A stretch of DNA of 64,000 nucleotides from JANQGH01 sp039177555 (GTDB taxonomy: Bacteria > Pseudomonadota > Alphaproteobacteria > DSM-16000 > Inquilinaceae). Numbering within the stretch: position 1 is the stretch's first letter; the number at the start of each line of letters is the position of its first letter. This document shows positions 33,262-42,841 of this stretch, one piece after another. The DNA lies in assembly GCA_039177555.1 (NCBI GenBank), contig JBCDFV010000020.1, positions 10,101-74,100 on the forward strand, read 5' to 3'. A program made the translations under genes and the position numbers. The notes under the pieces are model-generated. The model saw nothing but the letters and a program-made list of their open reading frames with translations. It was not told the origin of the DNA and ran no database searches.

Positions 33262-34083
33262 CTAAAACACGCTGCCAAACGTGCGGCTCAGAAAGCCCCC
33301 CTGTTGCGGCACATTGCCGTCGACCAAGAGCGCGTAGCTGTTGCGGTACCACTCGCTGCCAGGGAAGTTCGCGCCCAGCACGGTGGCGGAACGCTCCGCC
33401 TCCGCCATCAGGCCCAAGGTCATATAGGCCTCGGTCAGACGGTAAAGGGCCTCCGGCGTGTGGCTGGTCGTCTGATAGTTGTCGACGACGCTGCGGAAAC
33501 GGTTGATCGCGGCCGGCAGCTCGCCCAGTCGCAGATAATAGCGGCCAATGGACATTTCCTGGCCGGCCAACTGGTCTTGGGTCAGGTCGAACTTCAGCCG
33601 CGCGTCGCGGGCATAGACGGAATCCGGAAAGCGCCGGATCAAGTCTTCCAGGGTTTGGGCCGCCAGTTCCGTCTGGCGCTGGTCGCGCTCGACGTCGACA
33701 ATCTGCTCGTAATAGCAGAGCGCCCGCATGTAGTAGGCGTAGGCGACGTCCGGATGGCCCGGATGAAGTTCGATGAATCGTTCGAAGGCCAGGATCGCCT
33801 GGTCGTATTCGAGCGCTTCATAATACGAGTAGGCCGCCATCAACTGGGCCTGGGTGGCGAATTGAGAGTAGGGGTGCTGACGCTCGACCTCGTTGAACTC
33901 GTCGGCGGCCAGTTCGTACTCTTCCTCGTCCAGCGCATTCAGACCGGCCTGGTAGATCTGTTCCGGCGGTCTTTCGATATAGACGATCTCGTCATTGGAC
34001 GAGCCGCACGCCGCCAGCACCGATAGGGCCGCGGCGGCAAGGATCAGCTTGAAGCTGCTTGTGGTGGCAAAACGCATGGTCAT
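33262..34083 (-). CDS. bamD: Outer membrane assembly lipoprotein BamD
   Basis: The ATG at 34083 (or 34077) gives about 273 residues starting with a lipoprotein signal and lipobox LSVLAAC. The mature protein is a TPR-rich helical chain (IYQAGLNALDEEEYELAADEFNEVERQHPYSQFATQAQLMAAYSYYEA, seen in shorter pieces) as in YfiO/ComL/BamD, the partner of BamA in beta-barrel assembly. A longer reading upstream is Arg/Ser-rich and was rejected. It sits between lpxC and recN, the usual alphaproteobacterial context. Confidence 0.95.
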   Translation of the reverse strand: MTMRFATTSSFKLILAAAALSVLAACGSSNDEIVYIERPPEQIYQAGLNALDEEEYELAADEFNEVERQHPYSQFATQAQLMAAYSYYEALEYDQAILAFERFIELHPGHPDVAYAYYMRALCYYEQIVDVERDQRQTELAAQTLEDLIRRFPDSVYARDARLKFDLTQDQLAGQEMSIGRYYLRLGELPAAINRFRSVVDNYQTTSHTPEALYRLTEAYMTLGLMAEAERSATVLGANFPGSEWYRNSYALLVDGNVPQQGGFLSRTFGSVF

Positions 34084-34200
34084 CGCATCGACGTTCCGTG
34101 CAGGGGAAATCACGTGCCGGCGGGAACTCCGTTTCCGACAGACACTGTATACCACGGCTTGGGCAAAACGCGAGATAACGGAAACGCGATGCGGTGACGA

Positions 34201-35148
34201 TCAGGCGGTCTTGGCCAGAGGCTGGTCGTTCCAATCCGCACCGGCCCATTCCGCCCCGGCCCAATCTGCGGCCGTCGGCACCTCCATACGCCAGGCCTGA
34301 GGGTCGGCGAACAGGGCGCGCAGCACCAGATTGTTCAGTCGGTGTCCCGACTTCACGCCGACGAACCGGCCCATGATCGGCGCCCCGGCCAAGGCCAGAT
34401 CGCCCATGGCGTCGAGGATCTTATGGCGCACGAACTCATCCTCGTAACGCAGGCCGTCCTCGTTCAGAACCGAATCACCGTTCACAACGACTGAGTTCTC
34501 CAACGAGCCGCCTCTGGCCAGACCGGCCGCGCGAAGCTGTTCAACCTCGTGCAGGAACCCAAAGGTGCGTGCGCGCGAAATCTCGGCCTTGAAGTCATCA
34601 ACCGTCGGCGACAGGGCAAAGCGCTGATGGCCGATGGCCCGGCTGGCGAAATCGATCTCGCAATTGATCGAAAAGCCGACGGCCGGCTGCAGGGTTGCCG
34701 ACGCGCCCTTGTCGTCTGAAACGGTGATCGGTCGCAGGACCCGGATCGCGCGCCGCGGCGTGTCTTCGTCGACCTGCCCCGCGCAATCGACCAGGAACAG
34801 GAACGGTTCGGCACTGCCGTCCATGATCGGCACCTCCGGCCCGTCCAGCTCGATCTCCGCATTGTCGATGCCCGCGCCTGCCAGAGCGGCCATCAGATGC
34901 TCAATGGTGCCGACGGTTGTGCCGTGCTCGTTGGCGACCACGGTGCACAGCCTGGTATCGCATACACGGTCCCAGCGCGCCGGGACCACGGCACGATGGG
35001 CCGGCACATCGGTGCGCACGAACGTGATGCCGGTTCCGGCCTCAGCCGGTTTCAGCGTCAACGTAACCCGCCGTCCGCTATGGACGCCGACACCCGAACA
35101 ATGGATTGGGGCTTTTAGGGTACGCTGCAACAAAGTCGGGGCATACAC
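34201..35148 (-). CDS. lpxC: UDP-3-O-acyl-N-acetylglucosamine deacetylase
   Basis: This 315-residue protein carries the LpxC zinc ligands His84 (GTIEHLMAAL), His242 and Asp246 (RHKILDAMGDLALAG), catalytic Glu83 and His269 (KSGHRLNN). It commits UDP-GlcNAc to lipid A synthesis. The C-terminal tail is extended with an odd repeat (WAGAEWAGADW) not found in enteric LpxC. It lies downstream of ftsZ but is separated from it by a terminator and 318 bp, so it has its own promoter. It is followed by bamD, 117 nt away. Confidence 0.97.
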   Translation of the reverse strand: MYAPTLLQRTLKAPIHCSGVGVHSGRRVTLTLKPAEAGTGITFVRTDVPAHRAVVPARWDRVCDTRLCTVVANEHGTTVGTIEHLMAALAGAGIDNAEIELDGPEVPIMDGSAEPFLFLVDCAGQVDEDTPRRAIRVLRPITVSDDKGASATLQPAVGFSINCEIDFASRAIGHQRFALSPTVDDFKAEISRARTFGFLHEVEQLRAAGLARGGSLENSVVVNGDSVLNEDGLRYEDEFVRHKILDAMGDLALAGAPIMGRFVGVKSGHRLNNLVLRALFADPQAWRMEVPTAADWAGAEWAGADWNDQPLAKTA

Positions 35149-35182
35149 CGGAACAAATCTCCTGACCGCGAACTCATACTAA

Positions 35183-35199
35183 CGACGGTTTTTCACCGT
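35183..35199 (-). other. Small hairpin in the lpxC leader
   Basis: GACGGT (35183-35188) and ACCGTC (35194-35199) pair with a 5-nt loop in the 5' untranslated region, about 35 nt before the lpxC start. It might influence translation or mRNA stability. No U-run on the relevant strand. The role is a guess. Confidence 0.35.
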
Positions 35200-35343
35200 C
35201 TTGTGGCCAAACACGGGCCCGCCAAACGATACGGATGTGGGGCCAACTCACGCCCTGTCCAAAGCAATCATGTGGTTTATTTGCGCCGACATCATGCAAC
35301 CCAGGATTTCTAGATCCCAAATGCCCGCTAAACCCTTGATGCC

Positions 35344-35387
35344 AAAAAAAAGGCTCCAAGGATTGGATAGCAATCACCCTTGGAGCC
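35344..35387 (-). terminator. Rho-independent terminator of ftsZ
   Basis: On the minus strand GGCTCCAAGG and CCTTGGAGCC form a perfect 10-bp stem with a 16-nt loop, followed by a run of eight Ts (As at 35344-35351 on the plus strand). It lies 80 nt after the ftsZ stop. This ends the division transcript. The rest of the 35149-35466 gap holds the lpxC leader and promoter, with no other gene seen. Confidence 0.9.
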
Positions 35388-35466
35388 CTCAAATCACTCT
35401 TTGTTACGCTTTGTTACCGGTCGCCACCTCTGTGGAAGCTTTTGGTCAGCATTTTGTCGGGCCAGC

Positions 35467-37281
35467 CTAATTCGCCTGGCGCCTGAGGAAGGCCGGGATA
35501 TCGAGCCCGTCATCCTCGTTCGGCGGCAGCGGCGGCCGGCTGGACGGGTCGACGCCGGCAAGACGCTGTTGCGCCGGCTGTGCCCTGGGCGCTTGCGGAC
35601 GCGGTGCCGCTTGCGGCGCGGTCGGGGCGGGCTGCTCCGCCACCGGTGCTGCCGGACGGGCGGCCGGACGCGGTGCGGCCTGCTGGGGCGCCGCCTGCCG
35701 TGGCGCCGCCTGCCGGGGGGCAGCCGGTTGGCTGGGCGCGGCGGGTGCCTCGTCCTTGATCAGGCCGGTCACCCGGCGGAACAATCCGCCGGGGCGACGA
35801 CGCGGTGCCGCCGGCTGTTCCGGCCCGGCGCGTTCCGGCTCCGCGCGTTCCGGTGCGGCGGGTGCCGCGGCGGACATCGCCGGACGGGCCTGAGCCCTGG
35901 GCTGCTGCGGTGCACGTGGCGCCGGGCGGCTTTCCATCACCGGGGCTTCGACCTCCTCGGCTTCCGGCTCCAGTTCAGGCTCGGGCTCCGGGTCCGGCTG
36001 CTGTTCGGCCAGATCGATCAACGAGGGTTCCTCGACGATCTCTTCTTCGAACTGCACATCGGCCGCGACCTCGGGTTCCGGCTCGGGTTCCTCAACGGCT
36101 GCCACAACCGCTGCTGCCGGCGCCGCCGTTGTGGCCGCCATTGCCGGTGCCGCGGCGCCCGCGGCCCGCCGGATCGATTGCGGGAAGCTGGCGGCCGCCG
36201 GTGCCGGCGTGGGTTGGGCAGCACCACCGCCCGGGCCGTCGGTCGCGGCGGGTGTCGCCCGGCGTTCGGCCACCAGGTTCAGGCTGGTGACGTTCGGGCG
36301 CGGTGCGCTTTGCGCATCGGCCTCGATGCCCGTGGCGACGACCGAGACCCGGATCTTGCCTTCCAGCTTCTCGTCGAAGGTCGAGCCGAAGATGATGTTG
36401 GCTTCCGGGTCGACCTCGTCGCGGATGCGGTTCACCGCCTCGTCGACCTCGTACAGCGTCATGTCCATGCCGCCGGTGATGTTGATCAGGACGCCGCGTG
36501 CGCCCTTCATCGAGACATCGTCCAACAGCGGGTTGGAGATTGCCGCCTCGGCCGATTGGATCGACCGCCGCTCGCCGTCGCCTTCGCCGGTGCCCATCAT
36601 GGCCTTGCCCATCTCGGCCATGACCGTGCGGATATCGGCGAAGTCCAGGTTGATCAGGCCGGGCATCACCATCAGGTCGGTGACGCCGCGCACGCCGGAA
36701 TCCAGGACCTCGTCGGCCATCCGGAAGGCGTCGGCAAAGGTCGTCTTTTCGTTGGCCACCCGGAACAGATTCTGGTTCGGGATGATGATCAGCGTGTCGA
36801 CATATTGCTGCAGTTCCTTCAAGCCCTCTTCGGCCAGGCGCATGCGGTGCGCGCCCTCGAAGTGGAAGGGCTTGGTCACCACGCCGACCGTCAGCATGCC
36901 CATCTCGCGGGCCGCCCGTGCGATGACCGGTCCCGCGCCGGTGCCGGTGCCGCCGCCCATGCCGGCGGTGATGAACACCATGTGGCTGCCGTCGAGATAG
37001 GTTGAGATCTCGTCGATCGCCGCCTCAGCGGCGGCGCGGCCGATATCGGGGCGCGAGCCGGCGCCCAGCCCCTGGGTGATGCCGACGCCAAGCTGCAGCT
37101 TGCGTTCCGCCGTATTGCCGGCCAGTGCCTGGGCATCGGTGTTGGCGACGACGAATTCCACCCCCTCCAGGTTGGATCGGATCATGTTGTTGACCGCGTT
37201 GCCGCCGGCGCCGCCAACGCCGACCACGGTGATCTTCGGGCGCAACTGCGCGTCGTTCATCGGTATCGTTAAATTGATCAT
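35467..37281 (-). CDS. ftsZ: Cell division GTPase FtsZ
   Basis: This 604-residue protein is longer than enteric FtsZ (about 380). The GTP-binding GGGTGTG is at residues 109-115, the T7 loop NLDFAD at 211-216. After the globular domain (to about residue 330) comes a linker of roughly 250 residues rich in Ala, Pro, Gln and Glu with repeats such as PRQAAPRQAAPQQAAP, and the C-terminal peptide DGLDIPAFLRRQAN, which should bind FtsA/ZapA-like partners. Alphaproteobacteria such as Caulobacter also have long linkers. The ATG chosen has GGAG upstream; a start at the seventh later Met codon (37260) is conceivable. It follows ftsA by 120 bp and ends at a strong terminator. Confidence 0.98.
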   Translation of the reverse strand: MINLTIPMNDAQLRPKITVVGVGGAGGNAVNNMIRSNLEGVEFVVANTDAQALAGNTAERKLQLGVGITQGLGAGSRPDIGRAAAEAAIDEISTYLDGSHMVFITAGMGGGTGTGAGPVIARAAREMGMLTVGVVTKPFHFEGAHRMRLAEEGLKELQQYVDTLIIIPNQNLFRVANEKTTFADAFRMADEVLDSGVRGVTDLMVMPGLINLDFADIRTVMAEMGKAMMGTGEGDGERRSIQSAEAAISNPLLDDVSMKGARGVLINITGGMDMTLYEVDEAVNRIRDEVDPEANIIFGSTFDEKLEGKIRVSVVATGIEADAQSAPRPNVTSLNLVAERRATPAATDGPGGGAAQPTPAPAAASFPQSIRRAAGAAAPAMAATTAAPAAAVVAAVEEPEPEPEVAADVQFEEEIVEEPSLIDLAEQQPDPEPEPELEPEAEEVEAPVMESRPAPRAPQQPRAQARPAMSAAAPAAPERAEPERAGPEQPAAPRRRPGGLFRRVTGLIKDEAPAAPSQPAAPRQAAPRQAAPQQAAPRPAARPAAPVAEQPAPTAPQAAPRPQAPRAQPAQQRLAGVDPSSRPPLPPNEDDGLDIPAFLRRQAN

Positions 37282-37401
37282 GCCTCACACTCCTTGATTG
37301 CCATGCCTGCTTGGTCGGTCATCACCGCCCGCCTTGTATCGACCGCCTCGCCCCGGCCGCAGGGCCACCGGTCTCCCGGCGCCAAATCCTTGAATTCGCT
37401 G

Positions 37402-38667
37402 TTAGAGATGTTCACGGACCCATCCTCCCAATCGGCTCCACAGCCCGCTGTGGGCATCCTCCATCGGGCCAATCTCCGCCCAGTCCATCGCCTGGCCAGA
37501 CAGTGAGACCAGCAGGCCCGCGGCGGTTGCGAAGTCCGGGCCGGAGACCGTCTCCGTCAGACCGGCAACGCCGGCCGGTCGGCCAAGCCGCACCTGCTTG
37601 TCCATGACCAGTTGGGCCAGTTCGCGCACGCCCTGCAGCTGGCTGGCGCCGCCGCAGAGCACGACGCGCCGGCCCGAGATCTTCTCGAACCCGCCAGCCT
37701 CCAGACGGCCGCGTGCCAGTTCGAAGATTTCCTCCACGCGCGGCTGGATGATGCCGGTCAGAAGACTCTTGGGCACGTGGTTGGTATGCCCTTCCTCCTC
37801 GCCGATCTGGGGCACGTCGATGACTTCCCGCTCGTCGGCGATCGACGGCATGGCGCCGCCGAACAACGTCTTCATCCGTTCCGCGTCGTTCAGCGGCGTG
37901 GTCAACCCCCGCGCCAGGTCGTTCGTGACGTGGGCACCGCCGACGGGAATGGTGTCGGTGAAGACCATCTTGCCTTCGAAGAAGACCGCAAGCGTGGTCG
38001 TGCCAGCGCCCATATCGATGATCGTGCAGCCCAGCTCCATCTCGTCGGGCACCAGGCAGGCGAGGCCGGCGGCATAGGCGCTGGACACCAGGCTGTCGAC
38101 CTCCAGGTGGCAGCGCCGGATGCAGGTCTCCAGGTTCCGGATGGCGCTCGATGCCGCCGTGACCAGATGCAGATCGACGCCCAGCCGGTCGCCATGCATG
38201 CCGCGCGGGTCGCTGATGCCGCGCGCGCCGTCGACGATGTACGAGACCGGGATCGCATGGACGATTTCGCTGTCGGGCCCAAGGGGCGCCTGGTTCTGTC
38301 CACGCAACGCTCGGCGCAGGTCGACCTCGGAGACCTCGTTGCCCGAGATGCCGACCTCCACACTGATGGTCTGCGAGGCTGGGTGCCCGCCCGACAGGTT
38401 GACGTGGACCTGGCCGATCTGCTCGCCCGCGGCCTTTTCGGCGGCCTCGATGGCCAGCCCGATCGACTGGACCGCCGCCTCCATGTCGGTAATGGCCCCC
38501 GCCCTCACGCCATTGCTGGCCTGATGGCCGGTGCCGATCACGGTCGGCACGCCATCCTCGTTCATGCTGGCAATCAGGCAGACGATCTTCGACGTGCCCA
38601 CATCCAGGGCCGCCATCAGCTCGCCCCGGCTCTTGGTTTTTGGCCGCTTTACGCCGTTGAATCCCAT
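37402..38667 (-). CDS. ftsA: Cell division protein FtsA (actin-like)
   Basis: This 421-residue protein has the actin-type nucleotide signatures AALDVGTSKIVCLIA (phosphate 1), TIIDMGAGTTTLAVF (phosphate 2) and VLCGGASQLQGV (adenosine). The C-terminus, GLWSRLGGWVREHL, is an amphipathic helix that should anchor it to the membrane. It recruits FtsZ to the membrane at the septum. It starts 5 nt after the ftsQ stop. Confidence 0.98.
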   Translation of the reverse strand: MGFNGVKRPKTKSRGELMAALDVGTSKIVCLIASMNEDGVPTVIGTGHQASNGVRAGAITDMEAAVQSIGLAIEAAEKAAGEQIGQVHVNLSGGHPASQTISVEVGISGNEVSEVDLRRALRGQNQAPLGPDSEIVHAIPVSYIVDGARGISDPRGMHGDRLGVDLHLVTAASSAIRNLETCIRRCHLEVDSLVSSAYAAGLACLVPDEMELGCTIIDMGAGTTTLAVFFEGKMVFTDTIPVGGAHVTNDLARGLTTPLNDAERMKTLFGGAMPSIADEREVIDVPQIGEEEGHTNHVPKSLLTGIIQPRVEEIFELARGRLEAGGFEKISGRRVVLCGGASQLQGVRELAQLVMDKQVRLGRPAGVAGLTETVSGPDFATAAGLLVSLSGQAMDWAEIGPMEDAHSGLWSRLGGWVREHL

Positions 38668-38672
38668 GGCGC

Positions 38673-39548
38673 CTAAGTCGTCTCCTCCGCGATAGAGTTG
38701 TCGGTCTCTGGGGTGATCTCCGGTTCAGGCTCAAGGACCGGGATCGGGGCCATCCGGACGACCATCCGGTCGGTCAGGCGCAGGTCGATCGTCGCAATAT
38801 CGCGATCGACCAGGCCGTCGTTGGCTTCGATCGCCAGCAGACGCTCCAGCGCCGCCGCCATGTCCCGTTCCGGCAACTGGATCGTCACGCCATTGTCCAG
38901 CCGCAGGTCCCAGCGCCGGTTGCCGACCCAGACCGCCGCGATCATACGCTCGGCCAGTTCCGGGGCATCGCCCAGCACCGACAGCAGGTCGGCGGCGCGC
39001 GTTTCGGCGCCGAAGCCGACCACCAGCGGCAAGGGGCCAAAGGCGCTGAGATTGTCTTGCGTCAGCTCAATACCCTCGGCATCGATCAACCGCACGACGC
39101 CGTCCTGCTGCCACAGTGCCGTCGGCACACGCTCTTGAAGGGCCACATGCAACGTGTCGGGCAGGTGCCGCGCGATCGACACGGACGCGATCCAGGGCAG
39201 TTCCGCAAGGCGTTCATGGGCGGCGCCGGCATCGAAGCTCAGGATCGGATCGCCGCGCTGGACCTGAAGGGCACGCCAGATCGTGTTGCGATCCGTGACG
39301 CTGCGGCCGACGACGACGACTTCCTGGACGCTGAAGCCCATGTCGGCGGTCAGGGTCAAGGCATCGGTCTGAAGTCCCGCCCACCAATCCGCGGCCCGGC
39401 CACTGGCGACCGCCCAGCCGCTGCCGCCCAGGATCGCGACCGCGAGCAGAAGCGCGGAGCCGTTACGGGCCACGCGAACAAAGCGCCGCATCGGCCCCGG
39501 CCGGCGCCGGGCCGGTGTCGCGACGGCTGCTGGGGCTACGCGTGGCAT
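38673..39548 (-). CDS. ftsQ: Cell division protein FtsQ
   Basis: From ATG 39548 the protein has 291 residues. GGAGG lies 7 nt before this codon, which supports it over an upstream start 27 nt earlier. It has a short basic N-terminus, one membrane segment (GSALLLAVAILGGSGWAVA), a POTRA domain (SVQEVVVVGRSVTDRNTIWRAL) and the FtsQ beta domain. It bridges the FtsL-FtsB complex and FtsW/FtsI. It overlaps ddl by 13 nt. Confidence 0.95.
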   Translation of the reverse strand: MPRVAPAAVATPARRRPGPMRRFVRVARNGSALLLAVAILGGSGWAVASGRAADWWAGLQTDALTLTADMGFSVQEVVVVGRSVTDRNTIWRALQVQRGDPILSFDAGAAHERLAELPWIASVSIARHLPDTLHVALQERVPTALWQQDGVVRLIDAEGIELTQDNLSAFGPLPLVVGFGAETRAADLLSVLGDAPELAERMIAAVWVGNRRWDLRLDNGVTIQLPERDMAAALERLLAIEANDGLVDRDIATIDLRLTDRMVVRMAPIPVLEPEPEITPETDNSIAEETT

Positions 39549-40456
39549 GTCGCGCCCTCCGCCAGCCAGCGACACAACTCAACGAACGACACCCCGACAT
39601 GGTCGGCCTGCTCCGGCACCAGCGAAATCGAGGTGAAGCCGGGCTGGGTGTTGATCTCCAGGAAGTTGAGACCGTCGATCCCCGGCTGGCGATCGTCATA
39701 ACGAAAATCCGACCGGCTGATGCCGCTGCACCCCAGGGTCTGGTGCGCCGTCAGTGCCTGATCCATGCAGGCGTCGAAGACCGATTTCGGCACTTCCGCC
39801 GGCAGGATGTGCCGGGCATGTCCGCTGACATACTTGGCTTCATAGTCAAAGAAGCCGTGGCTGTGCTGGATCTCCGTCACGGTCAGCGCCCGGTCGCCCA
39901 TGACGCCGACCGTCAGTTCGCGGCCGGGAATGTAGGTCTCCACCAGAACCTGCGTGCCGAAATGCCAGTCGGCGAGGTCGACCCGCGGCCGGTTATCGCC
40001 CTTGCGCACGATCGTGACCCCGACGCTGGAGCCCTCGTCGACGGGTTTGACGACATAGGGCGGCTCTATCACGTGCCGCGACAGCACGTCGGCAAAGCAA
40101 TGCACGGCCCCTTCAGGGCTGCGGATGCCAACGGTGCTCAACAGCCGCTTGGTCAGCGGCTTGTTCATGGCGATCGACGAGGCCGCCACGCCTGAATGGG
40201 TGTAGGGGATGCGCAGATGCTCCAGCACACCCTGGATGACGCCGTCCTCGCCACCGCGTCCGTGCAGCGCATTGAAGGCGATATCGGGGGTGGGGGTCAG
40301 CGCGTCGATCAGCCGGCCCAGATCGTGGTCGACGTCGACCGTCGTGACCTCGAACCCGCCCTCGCGCAACGCGTCGGCGGCCGCGGCACCGGATACCAAC
40401 GACACCTCGCGTTCGGCGGACCAGCCGCCCATCAACACCGCGACCTGCTTAGCCAT
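39536..40456 (-). CDS. ddl: D-alanine-D-alanine ligase
   Basis: The ATG at 40456 gives 306 residues. ATP-grasp features are visible: VAVLMGGWSAEREVSL at the N-terminus, ALHGRGGEDGVIQG, KPVDEGSSVGVTIV, and FLEINTQPGFTSISLVPEQA near the end. It makes D-Ala-D-Ala for MurF. It overlaps murB by 8 nt and ftsQ by 13 nt. Confidence 0.97.
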   Translation of the reverse strand: MAKQVAVLMGGWSAEREVSLVSGAAAADALREGGFEVTTVDVDHDLGRLIDALTPTPDIAFNALHGRGGEDGVIQGVLEHLRIPYTHSGVAASSIAMNKPLTKRLLSTVGIRSPEGAVHCFADVLSRHVIEPPYVVKPVDEGSSVGVTIVRKGDNRPRVDLADWHFGTQVLVETYIPGRELTVGVMGDRALTVTEIQHSHGFFDYEAKYVSGHARHILPAEVPKSVFDACMDQALTAHQTLGCSGISRSDFRYDDRQPGIDGLNFLEINTQPGFTSISLVPEQADHVGVSFVELCRWLAEGATCHA

Positions 40457-41393
40457 CGCCAGCCTCCTGCCCGGGCAGGGGCGTGCCGATGCGTCGGATT
40501 TCCCAGCGCAGCTCGATGTCGAAGGCCTTGCGCACCCGTTGGCGCACCAGTTCGCCCAGCGCCTCAAGATCCCCGGCCGTCGCCGTGCCGGTGTTGATCA
40601 GGAAGTTGCAGTGCTTTTCCGACACCTGGGCGCCGCCGACGCGCAAGCCGCGACAGCCAGCGCCGTCGATCACTTGCCAGGCCTTGTGGCCCTCGGGGTT
40701 GGCGAAGGTCGACCCGCCGGTGCGCGACCGGATCGGCTGGGTCGCCTCGCGCGCCTCGCTGATCTCGGTCATTTGCGCGGCAATGGCCTTGGCATCGCCC
40801 GGCTGGCCTTGCAGCACGGCGCCGGTGAAGATCCAGTCGTCCGGCGTATCCGTGTGCCGATAGCGCATGCCGAGGTCTTGGGCTGTCACGCGATGGATCG
40901 TGCCCGTACGATCGACGGCCTCGGCCTCGACCAGGACGTCCTTGAACTCGGTGCCATAGGCGCCGGCATTCATGCGCAGGCCACCGCCGATGGTGCCCGG
41001 AATGCCGACCAGGAAAGCCAGGCCGGCGACACCGGCCTCCATGGCGACCCGCGCGACATGCACGTCCAGCGCCGCGGCACCGGCGCGGACCCGGTCGCCC
41101 TCCGCGTCGATGATCGCAAAATCGCGGCCCAGACGGATGGTGACGCCCGGCACGCCGCCGTCACGCACCAGCAGGTTGGACGCAACCCCGATCACCGTGA
41201 TCGGGATGTCAGGTGGGCAGGCCGCCAGGAAGGCCGCCAAATCGTCGCGATCGGCGGGCTTGAACAGCACCTCGGCCGGTCCGCCAACCCGGAACCAAGT
41301 AACCCGCGACAGGTCGGCGTTTTCGGTCAGCCGGCCGCGCACCGGCGGCAGCCGGTCGATCAGCCCGGTGTCGGCGCGCTGGGCGTTCGTCAT
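40449..41393 (-). CDS. murB: UDP-N-acetylenolpyruvoylglucosamine reductase
   Basis: The ATG at 41393 overlaps the murC stop (ATGA) and gives 314 residues; a longer frame upstream is rejected. FAD-binding elements VIGVASNLLVRDGG, GIPGTIGGGLRMNAGAYG, and the substrate-site SRTGGSTFANP are present. It reduces UDP-GlcNAc-enolpyruvate to UDP-MurNAc with NADPH. It is of the type lacking the extra domain of enteric MurB (about 340 residues). Confidence 0.96.
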   Translation of the reverse strand: MTNAQRADTGLIDRLPPVRGRLTENADLSRVTWFRVGGPAEVLFKPADRDDLAAFLAACPPDIPITVIGVASNLLVRDGGVPGVTIRLGRDFAIIDAEGDRVRAGAAALDVHVARVAMEAGVAGLAFLVGIPGTIGGGLRMNAGAYGTEFKDVLVEAEAVDRTGTIHRVTAQDLGMRYRHTDTPDDWIFTGAVLQGQPGDAKAIAAQMTEISEAREATQPIRSRTGGSTFANPEGHKAWQVIDGAGCRGLRVGGAQVSEKHCNFLINTGTATAGDLEALGELVRQRVRKAFDIELRWEIRRIGTPLPGQEAGDG

Positions 41394-42841
41394 TGCACGC
41401 CCTCCCGCACCGCTGCCTGCTCGCCCGTGCCGGCCATTGCCGACAGTTCGGCGGGCAAGGCGTTGGCCCATTTGGTGATGGTGCCCGCGCCTAGGCAGAC
41501 GACCATGTCGCCTTCCTGCGCCAGCTCAGCGATCAGCGGCGCCAGCGCCTCCGGGCCATCCAGCGGGAACACGTGGCGGTGACCGCGCGTACGCAGCCCC
41601 TCGATCAGATGATCGCGATCCGCCCCTTCGATCGGCTGTTCGCCGGCCGCGTAGACATCCGCGACGATCACCACATCCGCATCGTTGAAGCAGGTGCAGA
41701 ATTCCTCGAACAGATCGGCCAACCGGCTGTAGCGGTGGGGCTGAACCACCGCGATGACGCGCCGATCCTGCCCGGCGCCGGCGCGCGCGGCATGCAGCAC
41801 GGCGGAGATTTCGACCGGGTGATGGCCATAATCATCGATCACCGTCACGCCATTCACTTCGCCCGTCTTCGTGAAGCGCCGCTTGACCCCGGCGAACTGC
41901 GCCAGGCCCTGGCGGATGCGGTTGTCGTCGATGCCCATCTCCGTCGCCACGGCCACGGCCGCTAGCGCGTTCAAGACATTGTGCTGGCCCAGCATCGGCA
42001 AGGTCAGGTCGACCAGCGTGCGTCCCTGGTCGCCAACCCGGTCCTGGATCACGACGTCGAATCGGGAACCCGCCCCGCCCATGACCACGTTGACCGCGCG
42101 CAGGTCGGCCTGCGGGCTGAAGCCGTAGGTGACGATGCGCCGATCCAGGACGCGCGGGATCATCGCCTGGACCTCGGCATGGTCGATGCACATGGCGGCA
42201 AAGCCGTAAAACGGCACGTTGGTGACGAACTGCTCAAATGCGGCGCGGACGCCATCGAACGAGCCGTAGAAGTCCAGATGCTCCGGGTCGATGTTGGTCA
42301 CCACCGCGATGGTGGCCGGCAGCCGCGTGAAGGTGCCGTCGCTCTCGTCCGCCTCCACGACCATCCAGTCGCCCTGGCCCAGTCGCGCGTTGGTGCCGTA
42401 GGCATTGATGATGCCGCCATTGATGATGGTCGGGTCCATATCGGCCTCGTCCAAGAGGCCCGCGACCAGGGACGTGGTTGTGGTCTTGCCGTGGGTGCCG
42501 CCGACCGCGATCGACCATTTCAGGCGCATCAGTTCGCCCAGCATCTCCGCACGCCGCACCACCGGGATCATGGCCGACCGCGCGGCCGCGACCTCTGGAT
42601 TGTCCGGTTTGACCGCCGATGAGGCGACCACGACGGCGCAGTCGGCGATGTTCTCGGCGCGATGGCCGATCGCGACCGGGATGCCCAATGCGCGCAAACG
42701 TTCGACATTGGCGCTGTCGGCGATGTCGCTGCCTTGAACGTCGTAGCCGAGATTGCTCAGGATCTCGGCAATCCCGCTCATCCCGATCCCGCCGATGCCG
42801 ACGAAATGGATGCGGCCGATGTCGAGCGGCATCTCTCTCAT
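41390..42841 (-). CDS. murC: UDP-N-acetylmuramate-L-alanine ligase
   Basis: This 483-residue protein starts at 42841, overlapping the murG stop by ATGA (the Arg/Gly-rich upstream frame was rejected). It has the N-terminal GIGGIGMSGIAEIL nucleotide loop, ATP motif VGGTHGKTTTTSLVAG, and the Mur ligase centre VIDDYGHHPVEISAVL, VVQPHRYSR. It adds L-Ala to UDP-MurNAc. Confidence 0.98.
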   Translation of the reverse strand: MREMPLDIGRIHFVGIGGIGMSGIAEILSNLGYDVQGSDIADSANVERLRALGIPVAIGHRAENIADCAVVVASSAVKPDNPEVAAARSAMIPVVRRAEMLGELMRLKWSIAVGGTHGKTTTTSLVAGLLDEADMDPTIINGGIINAYGTNARLGQGDWMVVEADESDGTFTRLPATIAVVTNIDPEHLDFYGSFDGVRAAFEQFVTNVPFYGFAAMCIDHAEVQAMIPRVLDRRIVTYGFSPQADLRAVNVVMGGAGSRFDVVIQDRVGDQGRTLVDLTLPMLGQHNVLNALAAVAVATEMGIDDNRIRQGLAQFAGVKRRFTKTGEVNGVTVIDDYGHHPVEISAVLHAARAGAGQDRRVIAVVQPHRYSRLADLFEEFCTCFNDADVVIVADVYAAGEQPIEGADRDHLIEGLRTRGHRHVFPLDGPEALAPLIAELAQEGDMVVCLGAGTITKWANALPAELSAMAGTGEQAAVREGVQ

